A stretch of 44,157 bases of DNA from an uncultured Legionella sp. (GTDB lineage: Bacteria; Pseudomonadota; Gammaproteobacteria; Legionellales; Legionellaceae): assembly GCF_937871865.1 (NCBI RefSeq), contig NZ_CALMPD010000299.1, positions 1 through 44,157 on the forward strand. The letters are read 5' to 3'. How positions within the stretch are numbered: position 1 is the first letter of the stretch; every line of letters begins with the position of its first letter. Below, piece after piece: positions 26,298-37,106 of the stretch. Both the position numbers and the translations under genes were made by a program. The notes under the pieces were generated by a model that saw only the letters and a list, made by a program, of their open reading frames with translations, did not search any database and had not been told where the DNA came from.

Positions 26298-28178
26298 TCA
26301 GACTTCTGCAAGATTTCCTTTTGATTCTAACCAGATTTTTCTGTCTCCGGCTCGTTTTTTATTCAGCATCATATCCATAACGGCTTCAGTTGATTCCTCA
26401 TTATCGAGAGTTAATTGCACCAAACGCCGGGTATCAGGATCCATGGTTGTTTCCCTTAATTGCATGGGGTTCATTTCGCCAAGACCTTTAAACCGTTGAA
26501 CGTTTATTTTGGCTCTGCTGGTTTGGGTTAGATGATTGGTAATTCGTATTTTTTCTTCATCATCCAATGCATAATGCACTACTTTTCCTGCATCTATTCG
26601 ATACAGTGGTGGCATGGCAACGTACACATGGCCCGCTTTAACCAGCGGTTTGAAATGGCGCAGGAACAGGGCACAGATTAAGGTGGCAATGTGTGCTCCG
26701 TCTGAATCGGCATCGGCAAGAATACATATTTTACCGTAGCGCAGCCCATTAAGATCTTCAGAACCTGGATCAACTCCGATTGCTACTGAAATATCATGAA
26801 TTTCCTGCGAAGCCAGCACTTGAGACGAATCAACTTCCCACGAGTTAAGAATCTTTCCTCGTAAAGGTAATATTGCCTGGAAGTCTTTATTTCTCGCTTG
26901 TTTTGCAGAACCTCCTGCTGAGTCTCCTTCAACTAAAAATAATTCTGCCTGGCTTAAATCAGTTTGCAGACAATCAGCTAATTTTCCAGGTAAAGCCGGG
27001 CCTTGGCTGACGCGTTTACGTGCCACTTGTTTGGCTTGTTTCAATCGCTTCTGCGCTCGTTCTATCGCCAGAGCTGCGATGGCTTCGCCCTGGTTGCGAT
27101 GTTGGTTTAGCCAAAGAGAAAAAGCATCTTTAATGACGTTGGAAACAAAAGCAGAGGTTTGGCGAGAGCTTAGACGCTCTTTGGTTTGTCCTGCAAACTG
27201 GGGCTCTTTCATTTTTACTGATAAAACGTATTGACACGGCTCCCAAAGATCATCTGCTGCAAGCTTTACACCACGAGGAAGCAGGTTTCTTAATTCGCAA
27301 AATTCAGCCATAGCATCGAATAAGCCAGAGCGTAGACCATTGACGTGCGTGCCCCCCTGAGCGGTAGGTATTAGATTGACATAGCTTTCATTCAAACTGC
27401 TGTTCACCACCCCTGACCAGACTAAAGCCCAATCAACAGTCGCTTCATCACTTTTAAATTCACCAGAAAAAGGTTCTTCAGGCAGGTACTCAGAAGGAAG
27501 TGTTTGGATCAGATAATCCGTTAGCCCATGCTCATAGCACCAATGTGTTTGCTCGTTTGTGGCTTTATTAATGAAGGTCATCGACAGACCAGTACAAAGT
27601 ACCGCTTTTGCCCTTAACACATGAGTTAAGTGTTTTAATGAAATTTTCGTGGTGTCAAAATATTTTTCATTAGGCCAGAATCGTATTATGGTTCCTGTAT
27701 CTCGTTTTTTGGCAATTCCGGTTTCTTGTAATTCACACAGTTTATCACCATTAGAAAAGGACATCTGATAGATTACGCCATTACGTTTTATGGTTACATC
27801 CAGCCTATCCGATAGGGCGTTTACTACTGAAACCCCCACTCCATGTAATCCTCCGGAGAAGCTGTAGTTTTTATCGGAAAACTTACCACCAGCATGCAGG
27901 CGCGTCATAATAACTTCCACACCACTTAATCCTAATTGAGGGTGTAAATCAACAGGCATGCCTCGGCCATTGTCTTCCACTTCGACCGAGCCGTCTTCAT
28001 GAAGAGTTACAATGATTTTGCTGGCGAAGCCGGCAAGGACCTCATCCACGCTGTTATCGATAACTTCCTGAGCCAAATGGTTGGGACGTGTGGTGTCGGT
28101 ATACATACCCGGGCGTCGTTGAACTGGCTCAAGACCGTTTAATACTTCAATCGCTTCCGCAGTGTAGTTTTCTGACAT
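26298..28178 (-). CDS. parE: DNA topoisomerase IV subunit B
   Basis: ATPase subunit of topoisomerase IV, which decatenates daughter chromosomes; 626 residues (E. coli ParE 630). The GHKL ATP-binding site is intact: LEPVQRRPGMYTDTTRPNHL, EVIDNSVDEVLAG, EDNGRGMPVD, LHAGGKFSDKNYSFSGGLHGVGVSVVNAL. The TOPRIM motifs ELFLVEGDSAGGSAKQARN and ADADSDGAHI are present, as is the C-terminal RFKGLGEMNP. The lack of the extra GyrB insert and the ParE-type start separate it from GyrB. parC is not adjacent. Confidence 0.96.
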   Translation of the reverse strand: MSENYTAEAIEVLNGLEPVQRRPGMYTDTTRPNHLAQEVIDNSVDEVLAGFASKIIVTLHEDGSVEVEDNGRGMPVDLHPQLGLSGVEVIMTRLHAGGKFSDKNYSFSGGLHGVGVSVVNALSDRLDVTIKRNGVIYQMSFSNGDKLCELQETGIAKKRDTGTIIRFWPNEKYFDTTKISLKHLTHVLRAKAVLCTGLSMTFINKATNEQTHWCYEHGLTDYLIQTLPSEYLPEEPFSGEFKSDEATVDWALVWSGVVNSSLNESYVNLIPTAQGGTHVNGLRSGLFDAMAEFCELRNLLPRGVKLAADDLWEPCQYVLSVKMKEPQFAGQTKERLSSRQTSAFVSNVIKDAFSLWLNQHRNQGEAIAALAIERAQKRLKQAKQVARKRVSQGPALPGKLADCLQTDLSQAELFLVEGDSAGGSAKQARNKDFQAILPLRGKILNSWEVDSSQVLASQEIHDISVAIGVDPGSEDLNGLRYGKICILADADSDGAHIATLICALFLRHFKPLVKAGHVYVAMPPLYRIDAGKVVHYALDDEEKIRITNHLTQTSRAKINVQRFKGLGEMNPMQLRETTMDPDTRRLVQLTLDNEESTEAVMDMMLNKKRAGDRKIWLESKGNLAEV

Positions 28179-28462
28179 AGATATTCACTCAAATAGTAAC
28201 TAGAACCATTTTAGCATACATCATTAATAAACTGGGCGGGATAGGCGAAAATTGGAAAAAATAATACGAATATTTGAGGTTAAAAGGGAGTTTATCTGAT
28301 TTTTGTCATCATTTCAGATATCTTTTAATGCAAAACGGCACTCATTTTATCTTTTGTTGCAACGCTTAGGCTTCGACTATTTAGAGTCGACATCAAGGGG
28401 TTAGTTGCCAGTTACTCAGTTCTCTTGGTACAGTGTATGATTTTCTCTTTACAGCTTATTTT

Positions 28463-30271
28463 ATGCATAATACTGCTGAAATTAACCAGTTATCAGTTGC
28501 GTTTCAAAGTTCAGCCAAAACGATTTTGGCTTTGGATAAAGTCAGTTTCAATTTGTATCCAGGAGAAACTCTGGTTTTGCTCGGAGAATCGGGATGTGGC
28601 AAGTCGTTGACATCGTTAGCACTGATGCGGCTTTTACCCAAATCAGGAGTGTACGGTGTCGAGAGCCAAATCAATGTTGATGGTGATGATATTTTAAATC
28701 TACCGGAACAAATGATGAGGCAGTTAAGAGGACGCAAATTGGCTATGATTTTTCAGGAGCCTATGACTGCTTTGAATCCTGTAATGACGATTGGAGCTCA
28801 AATATCTGAAGTATTAATAAGGCATAATGCTTTAGCGCCACCAGCGGTTAATGAGGCATTAATTTCATTGTTAACAGAAGTTGAGATGCCGCAACCTCAT
28901 ACACGAATTAATCAGTATCCACATCAATTATCTGGTGGGCAAAAGCAACGGGTAGTCATTGCAATGGCTCTGGCATGTAATCCTGATATTTTAATAGCAG
29001 ATGAACCCACTACTGCCCTTGATGTCACTATACAAGCACAAATACTCGCTCTGTTAAAAAAATTGCAAAGCAAACATAAAATGAGTCTGTTATTAATCAC
29101 TCACGATCTAGGTGTTGCCAAAGCTATGGCTGATCGAGTTTGTGTGATGTATGCCGGTCAAGTGGTAGAGCAGTCCAATGTCAGTGATTTTTTCTCAAAA
29201 ATAAGACACCCTTACGTGCAGCAGTTATTAGCTTCTTTACCTTCATTTGCCAAGCGCGAGGAAAAGTTATCTATTATCACTGGAAGTGTGCCGGCGTTAG
29301 ATGTTTTACCAGCCGGATGCAGATTTCATCCTCGCTGTATTTATGCTTTTGACCGATGTCGAAATGAAGAGCCGCAATTACAGAATATTACAGATAGATC
29401 TTTGAGATGTCATTTATACCCTGATTTAAACGAGCTTCCTCTGCTGGAAAAAAATAAATTAAGCTGGAATGTTTCTGATGAAAAAGCCGACACTATTTTT
29501 ACAGTGAATAATTTATCCGTTCAATTCATCCATAAAAAAAGAGTGTTTAGCCGCAATCACTCGGTGTTTAAAGCGGTAGATGGCCTTGGATTTAATCTAC
29601 AACAAGGTAAAACACTCGCGATAGTCGGAGAGTCTGGCTGTGGGAAAACCACTGCCAGTCGAGCATTACTTCGATTGATTCCAGTCGCTGGAGGAGAAAT
29701 TAATTACCGAGGAGTGGATGTTTTGTCTTTGAGAGGTAAAAGGTTAAGGCAGTATAGAAAAAAAGTACAAATTATATTTCAGGATCCTTTTTCTTCGATG
29801 AATCCGCGTATGACCGTAGGCGAGATATTGGCAGAAGGTATGTACGCCCAAGGAATGAAATCCTCTGTCATTTCTCAAAAACAAAGACAACTGATTAACC
29901 AGGTCAATCTGCCTACTACTAGTTTACATCGATACCCGCATCAGTTTTCAGGAGGGCAGCGACAACGTATTTGCATCGCCAGAGCTTTAGCTACAGAGCC
30001 GGATATTTTAATTTGTGATGAACCAACCAGCGCGTTGGACGTTTCTGTTCAAGCACAAATTTTAAATTTATTAAAGGAATTACAGCAAGAAAATGGTATT
30101 TCCTATTTGTTCATTACCCATAATATGGGGGTGGTATCTTATATTGCTGATGAGGTGCTGGTTATGAAAGACGGTTTAGCTGTAGAATACGGCGCTTGTG
30201 AACAAGTATTAAAGCATCCAGAACACCATTACACCCGGCAATTATTATCCGCTGTTTTAGATGTAGTTTAA
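28463..30271 (+). CDS. Oligopeptide-type ABC transporter, two fused ATPase domains (YejF/GsiA-like)
   Basis: ATP-binding protein with two nucleotide-binding domains in one chain, about 602 residues from the ATG at 28463 (a GTG at 28433 would add 10). Domain 1 has GESGCGKS, LSGGQKQR and LIADEPTTALDV; after it comes the oligopeptide-transporter tail with CRFHPRC. Domain 2 has GESGCGKT, FSGGQRQR and LICDEPTSALDV. Both domains look competent. This is the arrangement of YejF and GsiA, which energise import of peptides or glutathione-like substrates. The permease and binding-protein genes are not in the window on this side, so partners must lie elsewhere. No clear ribosome-binding site distinguishes the starts. 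Confidence 0.87.
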   Translation: MHNTAEINQLSVAFQSSAKTILALDKVSFNLYPGETLVLLGESGCGKSLTSLALMRLLPKSGVYGVESQINVDGDDILNLPEQMMRQLRGRKLAMIFQEPMTALNPVMTIGAQISEVLIRHNALAPPAVNEALISLLTEVEMPQPHTRINQYPHQLSGGQKQRVVIAMALACNPDILIADEPTTALDVTIQAQILALLKKLQSKHKMSLLLITHDLGVAKAMADRVCVMYAGQVVEQSNVSDFFSKIRHPYVQQLLASLPSFAKREEKLSIITGSVPALDVLPAGCRFHPRCIYAFDRCRNEEPQLQNITDRSLRCHLYPDLNELPLLEKNKLSWNVSDEKADTIFTVNNLSVQFIHKKRVFSRNHSVFKAVDGLGFNLQQGKTLAIVGESGCGKTTASRALLRLIPVAGGEINYRGVDVLSLRGKRLRQYRKKVQIIFQDPFSSMNPRMTVGEILAEGMYAQGMKSSVISQKQRQLINQVNLPTTSLHRYPHQFSGGQRQRICIARALATEPDILICDEPTSALDVSVQAQILNLLKELQQENGISYLFITHNMGVVSYIADEVLVMKDGLAVEYGACEQVLKHPEHHYTRQLLSAVLDVV

Positions 30272-30369
30272 ATCCTTCAGGTTTACTTAAGTATTGTTGT
30301 GTTATATTTCGCGCAATATAAAATAATAGCTAGCACCTCATCCTTATATATTTTAGGAGATCTTGTTGC

Positions 30370-33300
30370 ATGAAGAGCGTTGTAGATAAATTATTATACA
30401 AGAATGTTGTTGAGTTCAATGAGCAATTACGCACTTTAAATGAACAGGATACAACCCTAACTGAGGATTTAAAATGTACCGTAAAAATTTTAATGACGTT
30501 GGGTAAAGAGGCTACTGAAGATCAGTTGTCGTTATTAACTGAAATTAAAAACAATCTTAAAGTTCACCGTGTTTTATTGCGAGATATTGCCAGCCTTCTT
30601 GACTACTTGCCATATCCTGATTTAGATAATTTTGCTGCTCAACTTAAAAAAAATTCATTACAGCTGCAGAGCTATCTTGAACTGTATGATAAAGATCCCA
30701 AAACAGGCCGAGCGCCCCAATTAAATAAAAAAGACAGAACTGCCAAATCAGCGGAACAGATTCTTGAAGAACAATTTGATACCTCTTCTCTTAAACATGT
30801 AATCGCAGGTGTTCAAAATTTGGTAGATGGTTCAAATTTATCTCCTCAGCAACAATATAACCTTACGCAGCAGGTTATTTACATTAATGCAGTAGGTAAA
30901 GAGTTTCCGCTTACGATAAAACAAAACAATCTTTTGGATCTGACTGCTACAAGTAGAGAGTCGTTAAAAAAACTATCTGGCGTGTTAATCAAACAAGCCA
31001 ATGATCCTGTTTTGGGCAGAAATGGACGTATTAAAGCCCAGCTCAATATGCTGGCTGTAATGCGAGAACAGTATTTCCGAACTACAGGTGTATTTTTGAA
31101 TACGACCCAACTGTTATCAATTTTATTATCATTAAACAATCTTAATCATAACGGTTTTGTTGAGCTGGCGGCTGATAAACATCAATTTCATACAAAAGCT
31201 ATTCTGGCTGCAATGCAATGGGCATTGAACCATGATCCTAACGAATTACTTGCTAAAGACTTTAAATATAAGGGAACGAAAGATTTTTTTGCATTCATCG
31301 GTATGCCTGCACAGATACTTGAGGCGAATATAAGTGAGGAAAAACCTAATACCGGAATTGTTAAACCTGAGTTGGCTGGATTGAGTAGAAAAGCAGATGT
31401 TGAGCAGGCTTATAGAGTGCCGGCACATAAAAAAAGCAATCAACAGGAGCTAGTAAAATACAGTCAGGACTATTTACAAAGAATATCAATTGCTTTAAAT
31501 ATGGTGGAACCAGGACAGCCTGTGTTGCTGATAGCAAGAAATGAAACTCAAGCTAAGAAACTGAATGAGGATTTAGCCCTGTATCTGAAAAATCAAAATA
31601 CAGCGGTTGAGATGGATGTTTTTACTGGAGTTGAATCTGAAAAAATCAGACATCAATGGTTTAACGACAGTAAATCAAAACATCTAAAAATTGCAATTAC
31701 GATTCCAGAACTTGCTAACAATAAGGAATTTAATATACATCATTCTGATGGGTGTCTTGCTATTCAAACTTATATGGATGGCATTGTTGACGCGAAAAAA
31801 ATTATTACTAATGTTTCGAGTTTTGGTAAAAGTAGCCATTTTGTAGCAATTCATGAAGAAAATGGAATCCTGTCAGTTCTGTCTCGTTCCTTGGCATCTG
31901 AAGACGATAAAAAGCATATAATTGAGTCGATTGGTGCAGACAAACGGAACAGAGCTCAAGAACAAATAATTGAGCAATATTACCTTCAATCAGTAATAAC
32001 CATTCAACGAGTTGCATTAAGTCAGTTTGATGAATGGCAGGCATTTTTACATTTGATATATCCTGCTTCAGAGTGGAAACAATTAGACAGAGAACTGTTG
32101 CTAGCCCGTCAGGACTTCATAACAAAAATGGAATTAAATTGGGCTCAACTTTTAGTAGCAACAGATCCTGGGCAAACTTACCCTAATCCTTACATTCGTA
32201 GAAATGCAAGTAATCATCTGGATACGGTCATTTTAGATCAGGCTTTAAAGGCTTATGTAGTTAATACCGATAGTTTATGGAATTCCGTTCGAGGACTTCT
32301 TAAAGAAAAAACAACCGATAAAATTACTCCTGATTCTGTTAATGCATTACGGAGCAAGTATCTGGAACAAACTAATCTTCAAGAGCAATTGGCACTTGAT
32401 AAAGTAATAACAAGAGAAAGTGTAAAAAACTTACAGCGTGATAAGAAAAAAGCAAGTCGATTGGTAAAGTCGGCACTTGATGTTAATGGTGCACTATTTA
32501 AATACGCTGAAGGTAATGTCGATTTATATCAGCACTCGTTCATTAATCACCAACTTAGGTTACTTGCATTGGATATCTGCAAGCAAATAAACAGGTCCTC
32601 TTTATCCTCACAAAATAAAGAAACTTTGAGGAATAGGGCTTTGAATGCAGATAATCTGTTTTTGTTGGAGCTGGTGTTAATTGATTATGAAGAGATATGG
32701 TCCCAGTCAGATACTAAATCTGATAAATACCTTATGCAGCCTGTAATCAATGAATTATTGCGTATCCATCAATTTGCCGGAATAGAAGCAGACGAGCAAT
32801 TATTGGTTTTAAAAAATATTTATTTAGATAATGCTGCGAATGATCTTATTGAGGACTTGGATCATGCATTGTCATGGGCCAGAAATGAAAACAGAGGTAT
32901 TTGGTATCTTATAGAGCGCTCTGAAGTCCAGGATGCGGCTATTGATATACTTAATGCGGTTGATGATGTTAAATATGCCCCAAATCAGGGAATGAAAAAA
33001 ACGGCATTAAAAAATCTGTACAGTGTTTTGATATATCACCAAGCTCAACTGGAAGGGAAATGGATATTTTCATTTGGGCATAAAAATACGCGCACTTTGA
33101 TTAATCAAACTCTCCAGACTTTAAATAACTTGACCGTTATTGGAAATGGCAGGGATGAGTTGAGTTCAGATTTTATGCATGAGTGTAAAGAAGAGGCGCA
33201 TAGCAACTTAGCCAAGCAACGATTTAATACTGCTATTAAAAAATTGGAAGAGCGTAATAATTGGTTAAAAAATAGTAATGAGTGGAAGGAGATTATTGGA

Positions 33301-34629
33301 ACACTTGAGCGCATTCAGAACGAGAACCCTTCGTTGTATGCTATTAATGAGATGTATCATTTTATATCCCGAAAATGCGACGAGTTGAGTCAATCTCAGT
33401 CTCAGATCATCAATCCCTTAATTCATGCAAGAGGTACTTTACGCAGCCTTTGGCACGATGTGATGCATCAACATAAAGAGTTGTTGGATGAGTCGGTGCA
33501 TTTTGGGTTTAAAGCAGAACAAATAAGAAATAATTTGGCACAGATTCCTGGTTATGAGGTGAATAATATAGAGTTGTTGGCGGGGACTAATGGTGTAAGT
33601 GAACATTATGATTTAGTTATAAAGGGCAAAGGAACAGTACCAATATTAGAGCATTTTACGAGTTATAACTCTCAGCTGCAGGAGCTGCAAGAAGAGAGAG
33701 CCGCAGTACAATCACTGTTTGATTTACCTAAATCTGAACATGTCAATGTAGATGAACTCATTAAGCAACAATTACCATTGATTAATGCGGGCAAATGGCA
33801 GGAAGTAAACATTGGTTTATTTCCTCAGAGCATGCAGGATAATATAACTGTAATTCTGACATTGCAGAGCTATGTTACGGGGGAAACACCTGCACAAATG
33901 GATGAGTTTTCCCCAGAAATCCAAAATTTCTTTTTTGACCGAGAAGTAATTAACTCTTTGGATACGGAACAATTTTTTAATAGAGTACCTGAGGACTCTA
34001 AAGGCGCAGAATTGATATTGCAGCAAATAGACACGATAAAAAATCAATATTTAAGAACTGAACTTAAAGCGTTATATAATAAAGTACATCCTCCAATAGT
34101 AGAAGAAAAACCATCCTCATCATGGTGGCACCCAAAAACATTGTTGTCTTATGTTGCCTCAGGTGCTTTGAATCTTGTTTCAGGTATGTCCAGTACTTTG
34201 CGATTATCGGAATTTGAAGAGGATTGGAGGCATTTATTTGCTGATTTGAAAGCCACACCACAATCTCATCTGGCTGCATTTTTTAAGCCCTACATTAGTG
34301 CTCGTCTTGAATGTTTAACTACTGAATTAGTAAGAGAACACCAGATTGAGGTTGATAACCTTGATATTCTTGACCAGAAAATCGCTTTTCTTGACGAAGC
34401 AATTGAAAGAGAACGCATGAGAAGTAACGGGACTATCATTCGACGTTTTGATTCTATAGGCCAGCTTTATGAGTTTGAGAATAATTTAAGGCAGTATGTT
34501 GAAACAGCACCGAAGGTATCTGTTAAAGAGCCTGTGTATGGAGCTGGGGGTGATAAGGAGCACATTCATTCTGACGAAGATGTGGTGCTTATTGATGAAG
34601 ATGACATAGCGGTTCGGCCTGGATTCTGA
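30370..34629 (+). CDS. SdhA/SidH-family Dot/Icm effector candidate
   Basis: A 1419-residue, largely helical protein. AGGAGA lies 9 nt before the ATG. Length and the Lys/Glu/Gln-rich coiled-coil character fit Legionella SdhA (about 1430 residues), a type IV effector needed for integrity of the Legionella-containing vacuole; this match is from memory of the family and not an alignment. Residues ~220-510 show a separate pattern resembling a degenerate SecA-type motor (see findings). Long helices fill ~520-1330. The last 35 residues are acidic (HSDEDVVLIDEDDIAV) before RPGF, consistent with a C-terminal translocation signal. It is a single-gene unit followed by the convergent kinase gene. Alternatives: SidH or SdhB paralogue, or an unrelated coiled-coil effector. 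Confidence 0.6.
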   Translation: MKSVVDKLLYKNVVEFNEQLRTLNEQDTTLTEDLKCTVKILMTLGKEATEDQLSLLTEIKNNLKVHRVLLRDIASLLDYLPYPDLDNFAAQLKKNSLQLQSYLELYDKDPKTGRAPQLNKKDRTAKSAEQILEEQFDTSSLKHVIAGVQNLVDGSNLSPQQQYNLTQQVIYINAVGKEFPLTIKQNNLLDLTATSRESLKKLSGVLIKQANDPVLGRNGRIKAQLNMLAVMREQYFRTTGVFLNTTQLLSILLSLNNLNHNGFVELAADKHQFHTKAILAAMQWALNHDPNELLAKDFKYKGTKDFFAFIGMPAQILEANISEEKPNTGIVKPELAGLSRKADVEQAYRVPAHKKSNQQELVKYSQDYLQRISIALNMVEPGQPVLLIARNETQAKKLNEDLALYLKNQNTAVEMDVFTGVESEKIRHQWFNDSKSKHLKIAITIPELANNKEFNIHHSDGCLAIQTYMDGIVDAKKIITNVSSFGKSSHFVAIHEENGILSVLSRSLASEDDKKHIIESIGADKRNRAQEQIIEQYYLQSVITIQRVALSQFDEWQAFLHLIYPASEWKQLDRELLLARQDFITKMELNWAQLLVATDPGQTYPNPYIRRNASNHLDTVILDQALKAYVVNTDSLWNSVRGLLKEKTTDKITPDSVNALRSKYLEQTNLQEQLALDKVITRESVKNLQRDKKKASRLVKSALDVNGALFKYAEGNVDLYQHSFINHQLRLLALDICKQINRSSLSSQNKETLRNRALNADNLFLLELVLIDYEEIWSQSDTKSDKYLMQPVINELLRIHQFAGIEADEQLLVLKNIYLDNAANDLIEDLDHALSWARNENRGIWYLIERSEVQDAAIDILNAVDDVKYAPNQGMKKTALKNLYSVLIYHQAQLEGKWIFSFGHKNTRTLINQTLQTLNNLTVIGNGRDELSSDFMHECKEEAHSNLAKQRFNTAIKKLEERNNWLKNSNEWKEIIGTLERIQNENPSLYAINEMYHFISRKCDELSQSQSQIINPLIHARGTLRSLWHDVMHQHKELLDESVHFGFKAEQIRNNLAQIPGYEVNNIELLAGTNGVSEHYDLVIKGKGTVPILEHFTSYNSQLQELQEERAAVQSLFDLPKSEHVNVDELIKQQLPLINAGKWQEVNIGLFPQSMQDNITVILTLQSYVTGETPAQMDEFSPEIQNFFFDREVINSLDTEQFFNRVPEDSKGAELILQQIDTIKNQYLRTELKALYNKVHPPIVEEKPSSSWWHPKTLLSYVASGALNLVSGMSSTLRLSEFEEDWRHLFADLKATPQSHLAAFFKPYISARLECLTTELVREHQIEVDNLDILDQKIAFLDEAIERERMRSNGTIIRRFDSIGQLYEFENNLRQYVETAPKVSVKEPVYGAGGDKEHIHSDEDVVLIDEDDIAVRPGF

Positions 34630-34721
34630 TTAAAAAATACTCTTAATGTTCGCATTTGAGTTAATTTGAATTTTATGTGTTATTGAAAACACTTACGTAA
34701 AAAGTTGTTTAGAGTCATTTC

Positions 34722-37070
34722 TTAGGATTGCTGACGCAGCCAGAGCTTAATATAGGTGATGGTTTCTTCATTCACTTTGATGATTTGCTGATATAAAGGT
34801 TTGAGCAATTTGCGATGGCCAGTTTTGTAATAACGTTCAAAGTATTGGCAGGCAAAATGCATTTTCTGTGTACCAAGGTATACAGAACCGCCTTTTATTT
34901 TGTGGGCTGTTTTTTCTACGTCCTCCCAATCATTATTTTTGTAGTGTTCTTTCAACTGATGTATGTCTTGTTGCATTGAATCTGAAAGATAGGAGTGCAA
35001 TAAAGAAATGAGCAAAGATTTATCAGCAAGTTGCTTTAACGCTAATTCTTCATCGAATAAAGGGTAGTGGTCTAATTGAAATAATTCATCCTCAGTATCA
35101 AGTAAGTCCAGAACTACAGGACATTTTTGCTGATTGTTTGATAATTCATTTTGTAATGGTTGTGCTGAACGATGCGAGAGCTTTTGAATGCATTCGTGTA
35201 GTACTTCGCTTTGGGTAGGTTTGGATAGGACTTCATCAATCCCACAGTTGTTATATTCTTCTTTAGCTTCCTTATTCACATGGCCTGTAAGGGCAATGAT
35301 GGGAATGGTAGATTGAGCTCGAATACGCTGGCTTAATTCGCCTCCTGAAATTCCAGGCAATCCTATATCCGTAATGATTAAATCAAAAGAATGTTTCTGA
35401 AATAAAGCAATGGCTTCTTCTCCTGTGGTTGTTGAATGAAATGTGTATCCTTTCTGTGACAGAAGAAATTCCAGCGTTTTCAAGGAGATGGCATTATCTT
35501 CTACCAGTAACAAATGAAGAGATCTTTGCTGTTTTTCTACATTGGGTTCTTGTAACTGTATGGAAGGGGATTTCGCAGCAGGGGAATCACCTAACTCACA
35601 TTCCAAATCAAAACTAAACGTACTGCCCTGACCTTCCTTACTGGTTAATGTAAGATGGCCACCTAATAAAGCGACATAAGACTGAACGATGTGTAAACCT
35701 AATCCATTCCCTGTATAGACTCCTTTGTATGACGAGCTGACTTTAAAAAAACGATTAAACACCTGGGATTGAGCTTCTTCTGGTATGCCTATTCCTGTAT
35801 CTGAAACACTAAATTTCAAGTGTGCTTTTGTGTTGTCCTTCTGCAGGCATTCAATAGCCAGGGTAATACTGCCTGTTTGAGTGAATTTTATAGCATTACC
35901 CAGTAAATTGAGTAATATTCGATGGATTTTATTGCGGTCACTGAGTAGATACCGAGGTACATCCGGTGCTATATCTGCTTTAAGCTCCAAATTCTTTAAT
36001 GTCGTGGTGGGTAATTCCAGGCGAATTAATTCATGGATGCATTGATATACATCAAATGATTCTTTTTTAATATCCGTTTCCCGTAAATTGCCTACGCGTG
36101 CAGCATCTAAAATTTCATTGAGCATATGCAGTAGTTCTTTACCACTGTCATGCAATAAATGCACTTTTTCCCTGTCTGCATCATTTTCCAGAGAGTGTTC
36201 TAACAGTTCTGATAAGCCTATAACTCCTGTAAGTGGGGTGCGGATGTCATGGCTCATGTTAGCGATGAATTCGGTTTTCGCAAGGCTCGCTGCTTCTGCC
36301 TTATCAATTGCAATTTGCAGTGCGTCTTGAGTATTTTTAAGCTCTGTAATGTCAAGAGAATTTCCTAAAATGCCAATGATGGTTCCCTTTTCATCCAATA
36401 ATGGCATTTTAATGACCGTAAAATAGCGATTTTCCTGGTCGTGGATTGTCACTTTTTCTTCTAAAAATAAGGTTTCTCCCGTTTGGATGACTCGCTGATC
36501 GTTTTTCTTCAGAATGTCTGCTTGTGCAGGCCATAAATCTTTGTCTGTTTTTCCTATAATGTCTTTGATAGAAGTAAGACCTAATGTTTTAAGTAAGGTG
36601 TTATTGCATCCTAAGTATTCAGCTTCTGTATTTTTCCAATAGAAATTCCCTGGAACACCTGCTGATATTTGTTCTAGTTGTGAATAAAGAGTACGGAGAT
36701 GAGTTTCATTATTTTTCTTGTCCGAAACATCACGGCCTAAGAGCAGCCAGCCAAAAGCATCCGTTAAAGGAATGACAGACCAGGACAGGTAAATTTTAAG
36801 ACGGTTGTGGTGTACAACGGTTTCTATAGATGTCCCGTTGTCTCGCATGCTTTTATAATCCGGAAAAGTAAAGGGTGTCACCCTATCCTTTTTTAAAAAT
36901 AAATGAGGGAATTCAATTCCTTTCATTTCGGTTAAATTCCAAGAATAATATGCTTCTACTTGAGGACTTATTTCATCAATACGTTCATCATGGGATAAAA
37001 AAATAACCACATCGTTTGAGTTTTTGAGTAAAAATTTAAGATACACCTGTTGTGATTCGTTCTTGTTCAA
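34722..37070 (-). CDS. Hybrid sensor kinase PAS-PAS-HisKA-HATPase-REC-HPt (ArcB-like)
   Basis: A 782-residue tripartite phosphorelay kinase. Two PAS domains (~10-120 and ~125-245, the second ending [13 protein letters not shown]) feed a HisKA domain with phospho-accepting H274 ([13 protein letters not shown]). The HATPase has N-box [17 protein letters not shown] and GNGLGLHI. The receiver domain (~518-632) has D568 in TDIGLPG, and the HPt domain has H723 in [12 protein letters not shown]. The order and H-D-H relay resemble ArcB, but I see no membrane segment, so it is probably a soluble sensor. It starts 36 nt after the NRPS stop on the same strand, so the two may be co-transcribed. No cognate response regulator is adjacent. 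Confidence 0.9.
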   Translation of the reverse strand: MNKNESQQVYLKFLLKNSNDVVIFLSHDERIDEISPQVEAYYSWNLTEMKGIEFPHLFLKKDRVTPFTFPDYKSMRDNGTSIETVVHHNRLKIYLSWSVIPLTDAFGWLLLGRDVSDKKNNETHLRTLYSQLEQISAGVPGNFYWKNTEAEYLGCNNTLLKTLGLTSIKDIIGKTDKDLWPAQADILKKNDQRVIQTGETLFLEEKVTIHDQENRYFTVIKMPLLDEKGTIIGILGNSLDITELKNTQDALQIAIDKAEAASLAKTEFIANMSHDIRTPLTGVIGLSELLEHSLENDADREKVHLLHDSGKELLHMLNEILDAARVGNLRETDIKKESFDVYQCIHELIRLELPTTTLKNLELKADIAPDVPRYLLSDRNKIHRILLNLLGNAIKFTQTGSITLAIECLQKDNTKAHLKFSVSDTGIGIPEEAQSQVFNRFFKVSSSYKGVYTGNGLGLHIVQSYVALLGGHLTLTSKEGQGSTFSFDLECELGDSPAAKSPSIQLQEPNVEKQQRSLHLLLVEDNAISLKTLEFLLSQKGYTFHSTTTGEEAIALFQKHSFDLIITDIGLPGISGGELSQRIRAQSTIPIIALTGHVNKEAKEEYNNCGIDEVLSKPTQSEVLHECIQKLSHRSAQPLQNELSNNQQKCPVVLDLLDTEDELFQLDHYPLFDEELALKQLADKSLLISLLHSYLSDSMQQDIHQLKEHYKNNDWEDVEKTAHKIKGGSVYLGTQKMHFACQYFERYYKTGHRKLLKPLYQQIIKVNEETITYIKLWLRQQS

Positions 37071-37106
37071 AAGCAGCTCTCCATTCTATGGTTCTTTTAA
37101 TCGATA

